DNA from: Pontibacillus yanchengensis Y32
GTDB lineage: Bacteria; Bacillota; Bacilli; Bacillales; BH030062
Assembly (NCBI RefSeq): GCF_000770635.1
Contig: NZ_AVBF01000044.1
Location: forward strand, 1 to 32,988
Direction: 5' to 3'
DNA length: 32,988 nt
Below are positions 1 to 7,325 of the stretch, one piece after another. Below the pieces are notes generated by a model. The model saw only the letters and a program-made list of their open reading frames with translations, ran no database searches and was not told the DNA's origin. Positions within the stretch are counted from its first letter, which is position 1. The number at the start of each line of letters is the position of its first letter. The translations under genes and the position numbers were made by a program.

Positions 1-48
1 ACGACATCAGCTTGGAAGGCTGAGGTTTTACCACTAAACTACACCCGC
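1..48 (-). tRNA. tRNA-Gly (anticodon UCC), partial
   Basis: The minus strand reads GCGGGTGTAGTTTAGTGG from base 48 and has the anticodon loop CTTCCAA, which gives anticodon UCC. The T arm and 3' end lie beyond the window start. It is the last visible gene of the Arg-Pro-Gly unit. Confidence 0.9.
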
Positions 49-64
49 ATATTAAGATTTTCGC

Positions 65-141
65 TGGTCGGGAAGACAGGATTCGAACCTGCGACCCCAT
101 GGTCCCAAACCATGTGCTCTACCAAGCTGAGCTACTTCCCG
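65..141 (-). tRNA. tRNA-Pro (anticodon UGG)
   Basis: A complete 77-base cloverleaf with acceptor CGGGAAG pairing CTTCCCG, anticodon loop TTTGGGA, T loop TTCGAAT and an encoded CCA end. It lies between tRNA-Arg and tRNA-Gly with very short spacers, so the three are probably cotranscribed. Confidence 0.97.
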
Positions 142-147
142 TATAAA

Positions 148-224
<77 letters not shown>

Positions 225-244
225 TTGTTAAAGCGACATATTTC

Positions 245-273
245 ATAATACCATTTTACTGTTAGCTTTGCAA
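245..273 (-). promoter_or_regulatory. Sigma-A promoter for tRNA-Arg-Pro-Gly
   Basis: On the minus strand, TTGCAA (268-273), 17 bases, then TATTAT (245-250), with TG one base before the -10 (extended -10). It sits just upstream of tRNA-Arg and shows that Arg-Pro-Gly can be transcribed separately from the eight tRNAs before it. Confidence 0.8.
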
Positions 274-305
274 TGGTTTTTTTAATTTTTTCTGTAACTT
301 CGTTA

Positions 306-392
<87 letters not shown>

Positions 393-472
393 TCAATATC
401 AAAATTGAGCAAAATAAAATGCCGTGTAAGTCACAGCAATAATCCCACAGCATAAAAGCGTTACTTTTAAAA

Positions 473-557
473 TGGTGCGGGTGGAGGGACTTGAACCCCC
501 ACGTCAAGAGACACTAGATCCTAAGTCTAGCGCGTCTGCCAATTCCGCCACACCCGC
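473..557 (-). tRNA. tRNA-Leu (anticodon UAG)
   Basis: An 85-base class II tRNA with acceptor GCGGGTG pairing CACCCGC, anticodon loop ACTTAGGAT (UAG), long variable arm and encoded CCA. An 80-base spacer with no recognisable gene separates it from tRNA-Leu(GAG). Confidence 0.97.
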
Positions 558-572
558 AAAGTGTGATTATAG

Positions 573-648
573 TGGTGAGCCATGGAGGATTCGAACCTCC
601 GACCCTCTGATTAAAAGTCAGATGCTCTACCAACTGAGCTAATGGCTC
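573..648 (-). tRNA. tRNA-Lys (anticodon UUU)
   Basis: A 76-base tRNA with acceptor GAGCCAT pairing ATGGCTC, anticodon loop CTTTTAA (UUU) and encoded CCA. Member of the eight-gene unit starting at tRNA-Asn. Confidence 0.97.
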
Positions 649-652
649 TTCT

Positions 653-727
653 TGGCTGGGCCAGCTGGATTCGAACCAGCGCATCACGGTACCAAAAACC
701 GATGCCTTACCGCTTGGCTATGGCCCA
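653..727 (-). tRNA. tRNA-Gln (anticodon UUG)
   Basis: A 75-base tRNA with acceptor TGGGCCA pairing TGGCCCA, anticodon loop TTTTGGT (UUG) and encoded CCA. Four bases separate it from both neighbours. Confidence 0.97.
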
Positions 728-731
728 ACAA

Positions 732-808
732 TGGCGGTCCGGACGGGACTCGAACCCGCGACCTCCTGCGTGACAGGCAGGCATTCTAACCAACTGAACT
801 ACCGGACC
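732..808 (-). tRNA. tRNA-Asp (anticodon GUC)
   Basis: A 77-base tRNA with acceptor GGTCCGG pairing CCGGACC, anticodon loop CTGTCAC (GUC) and encoded CCA. The B. subtilis trnS cluster, as remembered, has no Asp between Glu and Gln, so this is a small difference in an otherwise matching order. Confidence 0.97.
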
Positions 809-837
809 TTTTTTCAAGAAAAGGATATTAAGTAAAG

Positions 838-909
838 TGACCCGTACGGGATTCGAACCCGTGTTACTGCCGTGAAAGGGCAGTGTCTTAACCACTTGAC
901 CAACGGGCC
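838..909 (-). tRNA. tRNA-Glu (anticodon UUC)
   Basis: A 72-base tRNA with acceptor GGCCCGT pairing ACGGGTC and anticodon loop CTTTCAC (UUC). The discriminator A is followed by CTT, so CCA is not encoded and must be added after processing; it is the only complete tRNA here without an encoded CCA. Confidence 0.96.
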
Positions 910-919
910 AAAATAAAAA

Positions 920-1010
920 TGGCGGAGAAGGAGGGATTTGAACCCTCGCGCCGCTTACGCGACCTACACCCTTAGCAGGGGCGCCTCTTCAGCCACTTGA
1001 GTACTTCTCC
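920..1010 (-). tRNA. tRNA-Ser (anticodon GCU)
   Basis: A 91-base class II tRNA with acceptor GGAGAAG pairing CTTCTCC, anticodon loop CTGCTAA (GCU), a long variable arm and encoded CCA. Confidence 0.97.
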
Positions 1011-1012
1011 AT

Positions 1013-1087
1013 TGGCTCCAACGGCAGGATTCGAACCTGCGACCGATCGGTTAACAGCCGATAGCTCTACCACTGAGCTACGTTGGA
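1013..1087 (-). tRNA. tRNA-Asn (anticodon GUU)
   Basis: A 75-base tRNA with acceptor TCCAACG pairing CGTTGGA, anticodon loop CTGTTAA (GUU) and encoded CCA. It is the promoter-proximal gene; no 5S rRNA fits between it and the promoter, so this unit does not follow a ribosomal RNA operon. Confidence 0.97.
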
Positions 1088-1163
1088 ATATGTTTAAATG
1101 TTTTATAAATACAATGAAAATACCTTTTTATTTCATCTCCAAATCAAGGAGCGACATTTTCTA

Positions 1164-1192
1164 ATGTTAGCAGAAAACAACTAGCAATGCAA
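1164..1192 (-). promoter_or_regulatory. Sigma-A promoter of the tRNA-Asn to tRNA-Leu unit
   Basis: On the minus strand, TTGCAT (1187-1192), 17 bases, then TAACAT (1164-1169) with an extended TG (TGCTAACAT). A-rich sequence lies upstream. The expected start near 1157 is about 70 bases before tRNA-Asn. Confidence 0.85.
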
Positions 1193-1397
1193 GTGCTTTT
1201 TCAACTTTTTTTGAAGTTGTTATTTGAAGCTATTTTTCCGTTCGCATTAACTTGCGACGTTAAATATCTTATAACAGCAATTGCTGAATGTCAAATGATT
1301 TTCATTAAAAAAATCATTTCGTTTTCGTATTAACTTCGCCGTTTTTTTTGACGGCTATAATAATTTAACACGGTAGCAGCACCCAGTCAATATATTA
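1193..1397. other. Gene-free spacer with two perfect palindromes
   Basis: No gene is seen. The spacer follows the SprT-like gene and precedes the tRNA promoter. It holds the 12-base palindrome CAGCAATTGCTG (1275-1286) and a perfect AT-only hairpin AAATGATTTT / AAAATCATTT (1293-1319). Neither has the GC-rich stem and T-run of an intrinsic terminator on the minus strand. Confidence 0.5.
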
Positions 1398-1841
1398 TTA
1401 TACCTTTTTTAACTTACCTTTACATTTTCCACACCTAAACTTCTGTGTATTCACTCTTCGCTGCCTTTTAAAAACCGTTCCACAACTTTCACAACGGTAT
1501 TCATGGAAGTCCCTCGTTTGTTTTGAAGGTAAAGGTGTGCAAAACCTCGGGGAATTTGTTTTCTTTAGTAATGCTCGGAACGATGGATCTCGATGCTGAT
1601 ACCCTTTCCCTTCAATATGTAAGTGGTAATGGCAAAGCTCATGTTTGATAATGCCTTCAAACTCTTTCTCGCCTAACTCCTTTAAATACTTAGGATTTAA
1701 TTCTATCCTTCTTACCCTCGGAAGATACCTCCCTCCTGTTGTTCTCAATCGATTATTCATGACCACTTCATCTATGAAGGGCTTATCAAACCATTCTTTC
1801 GATACCCGATCTACCCACTGGTGTAATCTATCCGCTTCCAT
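1398..1841 (-). CDS. ydcK: SprT-like zinc metalloprotease-fold protein (YdcK type)
   Basis: A 147-residue protein of the SprT-like family, the fold shared with eukaryotic Spartan proteases; the cellular role of the bacterial form is not settled. The zinc-metalloprotease motif HELCH is at residues 67-71, with HYHLH following. A C-terminal zinc ribbon has two CxxC pairs (C117/C120 and C137/C140). I chose the ATG at 1841, not the in-frame GTG at 1847, because the Shine-Dalgarno-like AAGGATGTG lies at normal distance from the ATG and too close to the GTG. A sigma-A-type promoter precedes it. Its place next to cmpA and tex matches B. subtilis ydcK. No terminator hairpin was recognised after it. 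Confidence 0.9.
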   Translation of the reverse strand: MEADRLHQWVDRVSKEWFDKPFIDEVVMNNRLRTTGGRYLPRVRRIELNPKYLKELGEKEFEGIIKHELCHYHLHIEGKGYQHRDPSFRALLKKTNSPRFCTPLPSKQTRDFHEYRCESCGTVFKRQRRVNTQKFRCGKCKGKLKKV

Positions 1842-1886
1842 TTTCACACATCCTTAATCACGTATAGGCATTTGTTTACATATCTT

Positions 1887-1915
1887 AAATTAACTCGAAC
1901 TATTATTTATTTCAA
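1887..1915 (-). promoter_or_regulatory. Probable sigma-A promoter of the SprT-like gene
   Basis: On the minus strand, TTGAAA (1910-1915), 17 bases, then TAATTT (1887-1892), leaving a leader of about 40 bases. The repeat at 1951-2165 lies upstream of it, so it is probably not part of this mRNA. Confidence 0.55.
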
Positions 1916-1950
1916 GAAAACTTGCTGAATGGCAATCCTCGAATGCAAGA

Positions 1951-2165
1951 ACAAAAGCGCAAGCGCCCGGGTAGCGACGTACACGCTGCGGCCCACACGA
2001 CGTGGGTTGGTTCGATGTTGCTGCACGATGCAGCGATCTTAATCGAACTTCCTCTAAGCATTTTGAGATAAAGGAAACACGAAGAGCGTAAGCGATTCGA
2101 TGTTGACTTATCGTAAGGAGGTGCAGGAAGTTTGCTAGTCGCTGGACGCTGGAACTGGACGTGGC
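1951..2165 (+). repeat. Structured dispersed repeat, copy 1 (long form)
   Basis: It shares AAAGCGCAAGCGCCC at its start, AGATAAAGGAAACACG in the middle and GTTGACTTATCGTAAGGAGG near its end with the copy at 20071-20225. Between the first two blocks this copy has extra sequence not in the others, folding as CCCAC/GTGGG and as GTTCGAT/ATCGAAC enclosing GCTGC/GCAGC. Inner hairpin: CGAA, GA, GC, loop GTAA, GC, GA, TTCG. The base stem AGCGCCC/GGACGCT carries one mismatch here. It lies between the divergent SprT-like and cmpA genes. No protein-coding function is supported. Confidence 0.8.
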
Positions 2166-2266
2166 CACTTCACTTTCTCAAAGTTGTCCACAACTTCTAG
2201 CCGTTTATAATTTCCTAGATAACAAGGCTTCTAACTGCACGTACACTTTCTTCCTTGCTATATTTT

Positions 2267-2275
2267 CATATTATA
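2267..2275 (+). promoter_or_regulatory. Possible mother-cell sigma-E/K -10 box for cmpA
   Basis: CATATTATA fits the CATAnnnTA -10 pattern of sporulation mother-cell sigma factors and lies 27 bases before the cmpA start. No convincing -35 was found. In B. subtilis cmpA is expressed in the mother cell, which fits. Confidence 0.35.
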
Positions 2276-2301
2276 AAAGTGCATGGAAAGGTGGATACAT
2301 C

Positions 2302-2415
2302 ATGCCTAACTGGTTACAAAGTCAATTAATGAAGGCTTACTATAAAAAAGATAAATACCAAATCAAAGTCTTAAATCAATGCTGGTATTTTTATAGAAAA
2401 AAACACTGCTCGTAA
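2302..2415 (+). CDS. cmpA: Cortex morphogenetic protein CmpA
   Basis: A 37-residue protein starting MPNWLQSQLMKAYYKK and ending YFYRKKHCS, very like CmpA of B. subtilis. In that species CmpA is made in the mother cell, sits at the forespore surface and acts with ClpXP in a quality-control step that couples coat and cortex assembly by targeting SpoIVA. The ATG follows a clear AAAGGTGG site. The frame stays open upstream to 2161, but that part lies partly in the repeat and is not conserved protein. Its place between tex and ydcK matches B. subtilis. The stop codon lies in the loop of the terminator hairpin. It is short enough for default gene callers to miss or misstart. Confidence 0.92.
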   Translation: MPNWLQSQLMKAYYKKDKYQIKVLNQCWYFYRKKHCS

Positions 2416-2428
2416 GCAGTGCTCTTTT
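2400..2428. terminator. Bidirectional terminator between cmpA and tex
   Basis: Perfect stem CACTGCT (2404-2410) / AGCAGTG (2415-2421) with loop CGTA. On the minus strand it is followed by TTTTTTT, a strong terminator for tex; on the plus strand by CTCTTTT, weaker, for cmpA. Confidence 0.85.
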
Positions 2429-2432
2429 CTAT

Positions 2433-4604
2433 TTATTCAGATGGATTTAACATCGATAGCGCTATGCGTCCTTTGTGAACATCCACTTCCTCTACCCAAA
2501 CCGTTACAACGTCTCCTACCGCAACGACATCGAGAGGGTGTTTGATAAACCGTTTAGCCAGTTTTGATATATGGACTAGGCCATCCTGTTTCACACCAAT
2601 ATCTACAAACACACCAAAGTCAACTACGTTCCGAACTGTCCCTTGGAGTTCCATTCCTTGTTTTAAATCCTCCATCGACAATACGTCTTTCTTGAGTAAT
2701 GGCTTAGGAAGATCATCCCTTGGATCTCGACCAGGCTGCACTAATGATTTAATAATATCCTGTAATGTAGGTACTCCTAAATCTAATTGTTCAGCCGTCT
2801 GATGTACATCTAAATGTTTCAGTTCTTGCTCCAGTTGATCTGATCCTAAATCATCTGTTGAACATCCCACCATCTTTAACAATTGTTTCGTCGCTTGATA
2901 GCTCTCTGGATGAATTGGTGTACGATCTAAAGGCTCTTCACCATCAGGGATACGTAAGAAACCAATACTTTGTTCATATGTTTTGGCACCTAGACGAGGA
3001 ATCTTTTTGAGCTGTTTACGATTAGTGAATTTACCATTTTCTTCTCTGGCTTTTACAACATTTGTTGCCACAGCCTTACTAAGTCCTGAAACGTATTGCA
3101 ATAGTGATGGTGAAGCTGTATTGGCATTAACACCGACTTGGTTTACCACTGTCTCTACGACAAACGTTAATGAGTCATTTAATTTCTTTTGACTAACATC
3201 GTGTTGATACTGACCCACTCCAATTGATTTAGGATCAATTTTTACTAGCTCGGCTAGCGGGTCTTGGACACGTCTTGCAATAGATATCGCACTTCTTTCC
3301 TCCACCTGTAAGTCAGGGAACTCTTCTCGAGCCAATGGGGAAGCTGAATATACACTCGCCCCTGCTTCATTCACGATCATGTAGGCGATATCCAGGTTAT
3401 GCTTTTGGATCATATCCGCTACAAATTGTTCTGTTTCCCTTGAGGCCGTACCATTCCCTATGGCGATAAGCTGAATTGGGTGTTGCTTAATCAAACCTAA
3501 GATAGTGTTCTCTGCTCCTGCTTTATCATTTTTTGGAGGCGTAGGATACACGACTTTTATAGCATGAACTTTCCCTGTTTCATCTACCACCGTTAACTTA
3601 CAACCTGTACGATAGGCCGGATCTACTCCAAGGACCATCTTTCCTTTTAAAGGTGGTTGAAGCAACAGGTTTTTCACGTTTTGAGAAAAGACATCGATAG
3701 CTTTTTCTTCAGCTACTTCAGATAGGGAGTTACGAATTTCTCTTTCGATAGAAGGCTGAATCAAGCGTTTATAGGCATCTTCAATAGCTTCTACAAATAA
3801 CTGTCTCTGCCTGGAGTCACCCTCTTTGACTACTTTCTTTTGTAGGTAGTCTAATATAAGCTCCGTTGGTGGCAAAACATTTACTTTTAAAATACCTTCT
3901 TTTTCACCGCGATTGACTGCTAAAACACGATGGGAAGCAATCGCACGAATGGGTTCTTGATAATCATAATACATCTCAAAAACGCCTTTTTCGTCTTTCT
4001 CCTGGTCTTTTGCTTTTGCTTCCGTTTTAATACTGCCATTTTCAAAGGTCTTCTTTCGAATATATTCACGATAAGATGGCTCATCTGAGACCCATTCTGC
4101 CAAAATATCATTCACGCCTTGCAAGACATCTTCTACAGTATGTAGTTCTTGTTCTTCCGACACATAGGTAGCAGCTTCTTTTTCAAGATCTATGTTCTCA
4201 TGCTTCCATAAAGAAAGAGCAAGTGGCTCTAAACCTTTTTCTTTTGCTACAGTTGCTCTTGTTCTTCGTTTTTGTTTATATGGTCGATAAAGGTCCTCTA
4301 CCTTCTGAAGTTGCTGAGCTTGAAGGATATTCTGCTTTAACTCCTCTGTCAGCTTCCCTTGCTCTTCAATTAAACGAAGGACCTCTTCTTTTCGATTAGA
4401 AAGATTTAATCCGTACTCCCATTTTTCTTGGATGGTATGAATTTGAACTTCATCTAACCCACCTGTTTGTTCTTTTCGATACCGGGCGATAAAAGGGACA
4501 GTATTCCCTTCATTTAATAATGAGATGACTTGCTCAATGAGTGAAGATTTTATTTCTGTTTCTTTTGTAACCCATTGAATAATCTGTGTGTGATCACTAC
4601 TCAA
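2433..4604 (-). CDS. tex: RNA-binding transcription accessory protein Tex (YdcI)
   Basis: A 723-residue Tex protein, normal in length. The N-terminal helical region (about 1-320) leads into a YqgF/RNase H-like domain starting KMVLGVDPAYRTGCK near residue 323, helix-hairpin-helix motifs around 500-550 (QLKKIPRLGAKTYE), and a C-terminal S1 RNA-binding domain at about 648-719 (GTVRNVVDFGVFVDIG, GLVHIS, KGRIALSML). Tex binds nucleic acid and affects transcription and stress tolerance in several bacteria; its exact reaction is not settled. Translation starts at TTG, 7 bases after AGGAGG; no suitable ATG is near. It is convergent with cmpA and shares its terminator. It lies downstream of rsbX, across a 470-base gap. 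Confidence 0.96.
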   Translation of the reverse strand: MSSDHTQIIQWVTKETEIKSSLIEQVISLLNEGNTVPFIARYRKEQTGGLDEVQIHTIQEKWEYGLNLSNRKEEVLRLIEEQGKLTEELKQNILQAQQLQKVEDLYRPYKQKRRTRATVAKEKGLEPLALSLWKHENIDLEKEAATYVSEEQELHTVEDVLQGVNDILAEWVSDEPSYREYIRKKTFENGSIKTEAKAKDQEKDEKGVFEMYYDYQEPIRAIASHRVLAVNRGEKEGILKVNVLPPTELILDYLQKKVVKEGDSRQRQLFVEAIEDAYKRLIQPSIEREIRNSLSEVAEEKAIDVFSQNVKNLLLQPPLKGKMVLGVDPAYRTGCKLTVVDETGKVHAIKVVYPTPPKNDKAGAENTILGLIKQHPIQLIAIGNGTASRETEQFVADMIQKHNLDIAYMIVNEAGASVYSASPLAREEFPDLQVEERSAISIARRVQDPLAELVKIDPKSIGVGQYQHDVSQKKLNDSLTFVVETVVNQVGVNANTASPSLLQYVSGLSKAVATNVVKAREENGKFTNRKQLKKIPRLGAKTYEQSIGFLRIPDGEEPLDRTPIHPESYQATKQLLKMVGCSTDDLGSDQLEQELKHLDVHQTAEQLDLGVPTLQDIIKSLVQPGRDPRDDLPKPLLKKDVLSMEDLKQGMELQGTVRNVVDFGVFVDIGVKQDGLVHISKLAKRFIKHPLDVVAVGDVVTVWVEEVDVHKGRIALSMLNPSE

Positions 4605-5040
4605 CGCACTTCCTCCTATTCCATTGTATCTCGATTCTTTTTATAACTTCTTTAAAGTATATCAAAACTGCTTCCAAACTTCATGCTGACACACATAAAC
4701 TTCTATTAACACAACAAGAGCATGGCAAGCCATCTTCGCCATACATATAGGGTTTAGCTGTCACTGCCTCTTATTAGGATTAAAGGATAGTTTGATTGCT
4801 TCTAAAGGGCCAAAGGATTGCTTATACCCCTTTCCTATCAACTGTTATAATGACTCCCCCCCCACCATGCTCTATCTTCCTCGGATTCGTTATCCCACAT
4901 ACCGATGGGCGGAGGAAATGGCGGAAGAAGGGACAATGCGAGACCCCGCAGAGAGGCGTAGCCGAACGAGGAGGCTTGCATTGTCCTCCACGGAAAGCGA
5001 ACCATTTCACCGCAGTTATTATCACAAACAAATTTCAAAC
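4605..5040. repeat. Gene-free region with a long hairpin repeat (4908-5012)
   Basis: No supported gene. The right part folds as nested arms: GGACAATGC (4931-4939) pairs GCATTGTCC (4978-4986), and outside it GCGGAGGAAATGG pairs CCATTTCACCGC with one irregularity. GGC-GTA-GCC makes an inner hairpin. The composition (GAGGCGTAGCCGAACGAGG, CCACGGAAAGCG) resembles dispersed hairpin elements known in many Bacillus genomes. The open frames crossing it in several phases are products of this symmetry. The left part (4605-4880) presumably holds the tex promoter, which I could not place with confidence. Confidence 0.6.
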
Positions 5041-5077
5041 AAAAAACCTTGCCCCTTTTGAAAAAGGTAGCAAGGCC
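5041..5077 (-). terminator. Terminator of the sigB operon, after rsbX
   Basis: On the minus strand CCTTGC, CCTTTT and AAAAGG, GCAAGG form an interrupted stem followed by TTTTTTG. It begins at the rsbX stop codon. Confidence 0.8.
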
Positions 5078-5676
5078 TAATCTCCATTATATTTAATAGC
5101 GATAAACGTCGTGTCATCATCGTTCACTTTAGCTTGCTGTTGTTTAAAGGATTCCATAATGTAATTGAGGTTTTGAGAGACAAATGTTTTAGAAGAAAGG
5201 GTACGCTCGTTTACTCCATCTGAAAACATGAAGAATAAGGAGTTGGGGGTTAGTTCATCTTGCGTAACCCGGTAAGGACGAGGATATCCAGAAAGGTATC
5301 CTGCGGAAGGGATGTTACGTTTTTTCTTTCCGTCTGAAGACATCATAATAATTCCTATATTACCAATTGAAGTAAAGGAGTACCACTTCTCTGCAAAATT
5401 GATACGGAGAATTCCTAGCACGGCTCCCCTTTTATCACTAAGTGCTTCGTTGCACTTTTGGATAATGGTATCAATAGGGTTATCCTTATGATGCTGAATG
5501 ACGTCCATTACAGCCTGAGAGCTTTCCAAAGCATATTCTCCACTCCCCAAACCATCTGCTAAAGCACAAATAAACTCTTCTTCTGTTTCTTGGTAAAAGT
5601 AGCTATCACCGCAATAATAGTTACCTTTTTTAGGCTCCTGATGAACGGTGACCTCTACTTTATTTTCATTACTCAA
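5077..5676 (-). CDS. rsbX: Phosphoserine phosphatase RsbX
   Basis: A 199-residue PP2C-type phosphatase that dephosphorylates stressosome proteins RsbS and RsbR and resets the pathway after stress. Visible metal-binding motifs are CGDSY (D24) near the N terminus and ADGLGSG (D41) further on, with a third acidic motif MFSDGVNE later. Length matches the family. Translation starts at TTG, 7 bases after GGAGG, and the start overlaps the sigB stop (TATTGAG), so translational coupling is likely. It is the last gene of the operon and is followed by a terminator. Sigma-B-driven transcription from the rsbV promoter would make it a negative-feedback element, as in B. subtilis. Confidence 0.96.
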   Translation of the reverse strand: MSNENKVEVTVHQEPKKGNYYCGDSYFYQETEEEFICALADGLGSGEYALESSQAVMDVIQHHKDNPIDTIIQKCNEALSDKRGAVLGILRINFAEKWYSFTSIGNIGIIMMSSDGKKKRNIPSAGYLSGYPRPYRVTQDELTPNSLFFMFSDGVNERTLSSKTFVSQNLNYIMESFKQQQAKVNDDDTTFIAIKYNGD

Positions 5677-6464
5677 TAGTATGCCTCCGCATTGTCACCC
5701 TGTAGGGCTTCGCGTAATTTACGTAATGCACGGCGCTGGAGACGTGAAACATGCATCTGGGAAATACCTAACTGTTCACCTGTATCTTTCTGGCTCATAT
5801 TTTCAAAATATGTGCATTTCAGTATTTCTTGCTCTCTCTCAGAAAGAATAGGTAGGACTTTCTCTAGAAGCATTTGTTGATCAATTTGATCATACCCTTT
5901 GTCTTGATTACCGATTAAATCAAGAATTGTTACGGTACTACCATCTGAATCTGCTTCGATTTTTCGGTCAACGGATAAAGCTTTATAACTTTTGCCCATC
6001 TCCATTGTTTCTAATACATCTTCCTCTGAAACATCAAGGTAATCCGCTATTTCAACAACAGAGGGAGAACGTTGCATCTCAGTAGTTAAGTCTTCGTTGG
6101 CCTTTTTAATCTTTGGACCTAATTCCTTTATTCGACGAGGAACGTGTACACTCCAAGTTTTATCACGAATAAAGCGCTTAATTTCACCAATAATGGTTGG
6201 AATAGCAAAAGATTCAAATGACTTACCATAAGATGGGTCATATCGGCGAATAGCTGCCAATAATCCTAGCATACCAACTTGTACAAGGTCTTCGTGTATA
6301 GAACTGTTTTTAGAATACTTTTTTGCTATAGACTGGACGAGGTCTTCATACTGGAGTACAATCTTTTCTTGCACTTCTTCATCTTCAGGGTGTTCCTGGA
6401 GATGTTTTATCCATTCATAAACCTCACCATCACGTCTATTGTGTGGTTGAGATTTGGTCGCCAT
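5673..6464 (-). CDS. sigB: General stress sigma factor SigB
   Basis: A 263-residue sigma-70-family (group 3) factor directing core RNA polymerase to general stress promoters. Recognisable blocks are AIPTIIGEIKRFIRDKTWS and VHVPRRIKELGPKIKKA (regions 2-3) and the region 4 helix-turn-helix DTGEQLGISQMHVSRLQRRA. The ATG at 6464 was chosen because GGTGGGG precedes it closely; an upstream in-frame start at 6485 would extend deeper into rsbW without a ribosome site. The gene overlaps the rsbW 3' end by 29 bases, typical of coupled sigma and anti-sigma genes. RsbW is its partner. It is transcribed from upstream promoters, including the sigma-B-type promoter at 7300-7325, giving autoregulation. Confidence 0.97.
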   Translation of the reverse strand: MATKSQPHNRRDGEVYEWIKHLQEHPEDEEVQEKIVLQYEDLVQSIAKKYSKNSSIHEDLVQVGMLGLLAAIRRYDPSYGKSFESFAIPTIIGEIKRFIRDKTWSVHVPRRIKELGPKIKKANEDLTTEMQRSPSVVEIADYLDVSEEDVLETMEMGKSYKALSVDRKIEADSDGSTVTILDLIGNQDKGYDQIDQQMLLEKVLPILSEREQEILKCTYFENMSQKDTGEQLGISQMHVSRLQRRALRKLREALQGDNAEAYY

Positions 6465-6915
6465 TGAGCCCCACCTCATTTTCATGGAGATATTTCGTCA
6501 TAAGTACGATTACGCCATATTTATTATTGATTTCAACTTTATCCATCAGGGCATCGATTAAAAAGAGTCCAAACCCACCTTCCCTCAACTCTTCGATAGA
6601 GTCATCTTCTTTGTATGGGCCAATATCTTCTTTAACCTTATTCAAGTCAAAACTTCCACCATGGTCTGCAACCATAACTTCCAGGCGATCTTCATATACG
6701 CCGAAACCAATTGTGATTTCTCCTTCACCTGTTTCGTTATAAGCATGCTTCACACCATTCGTAATCGCTTCTGAAATAGAAACCTTTAAATCTTCAATAT
6801 CGTCATAAGAAAAACCCATGCGGTTAGCGATTCCAGAGATGCTAAGGCGAACCACTCCTACATATTCTGGTTTTGCCGGTACTTTTACTTCAACAAAATC
6901 AAATGTCTCCGTCAT
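6436..6915 (-). CDS. rsbW: Serine kinase / anti-sigma-B factor RsbW
   Basis: A 159-residue GHKL-fold protein that holds SigB inactive and phosphorylates RsbV on serine. The ATPase elements are the N-box helix ISEAITNGVKHAYN, the Mg/ATP-lid motif VADHGGSFD, and the glycine-rich EGGFGLFLID box. The ATG follows AGGTGG and overlaps the rsbV stop (TAATGA), so rsbV and rsbW are translationally coupled. Partner switching is implied by its neighbours: unphosphorylated RsbV takes RsbW away from SigB. Confidence 0.97.
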   Translation of the reverse strand: MTETFDFVEVKVPAKPEYVGVVRLSISGIANRMGFSYDDIEDLKVSISEAITNGVKHAYNETGEGEITIGFGVYEDRLEVMVADHGGSFDLNKVKEDIGPYKEDDSIEELREGGFGLFLIDALMDKVEINNKYGVIVLMTKYLHENEVGLNGDQISTTQ

Positions 6916-7250
6916 TACATTCCACCTCGTACTGTTGAATCCGTTTCAATATCAATGACCTCTGTTAAGCCTGTAATTTTGAATAGACGATATACACGCT
7001 CTTGTAGTTGAATTAATTTAAGGTTTCCACCATATTCTTTTGTGGATTTTAGTGCACTGATAAATACACCTAAACCAGTACTGTCCATGTACGTAACCTG
7101 CTGTAAATCCACTACAACTGTAGCCTCAGCATCTTGCGTTAGCGGAAGTATCGTTTCTTTTAATTTAGGCGCTGTATAAGCATCAATTTCACCGGAAAGT
7201 GAAACGTATTTGTTATTCCCTTCGTGATCAACATCAATGTTTAAGTTCAT
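6915..7250 (-). CDS. rsbV: Anti-anti-sigma factor RsbV
   Basis: A 111-residue STAS-domain protein. The phosphorylation site lies in YMDSTGLGVF, with the serine at residue 57 (S56 in B. subtilis). When dephosphorylated by RsbU it binds RsbW and frees SigB. The ATG is preceded by AGGAGG at an 11-base spacing, slightly long. It is the first gene after the sigma-B-type promoter at 7300-7325, so the cluster rsbV-rsbW-sigB-rsbX can be boosted by SigB itself. Confidence 0.97.
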   Translation of the reverse strand: MNLNIDVDHEGNNKYVSLSGEIDAYTAPKLKETILPLTQDAEATVVVDLQQVTYMDSTGLGVFISALKSTKEYGGNLKLIQLQERVYRLFKITGLTEVIDIETDSTVRGGM

Positions 7251-7299
7251 TAGGAACAGAACCTCCTACTCTCTAAATAGTGTATTCCACATGTTAGAT

Positions 7300-7325
7300 T
7301 TACCCTTTTTGAAATTCGATTAAAC
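7300..7325 (-). promoter_or_regulatory. Sigma-B-type autoregulatory promoter before rsbV
   Basis: On the minus strand, GTTTAA (7320-7325), 14 bases, then GGGTAA (7300-7305), one base from the sigma-B consensus GTTTAA / GGGTAT. The -35 overlaps the rsbU stop codon (GTT TAA). Position and sequence match the internal sigma-B promoter of the B. subtilis operon. Confidence 0.9.

Noticed and set aside
707-895. Minus-strand open frame of 62 codons
   Set aside because: It runs through tRNA-Gln, tRNA-Asp and tRNA-Glu; the RNA genes explain the sequence.
1293-1319. Fur-box-like site in AAATGATTTT/AAAATCATTT
   Set aside because: The spacing and sequence do not fit the 7-1-7 Fur box, and no iron-related gene is adjacent.
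4792-5061. Open frames of 66-94 codons on both strands
   Set aside because: They overlap one another across the hairpin repeat, lack ribosome sites and arise from its inverted symmetry.
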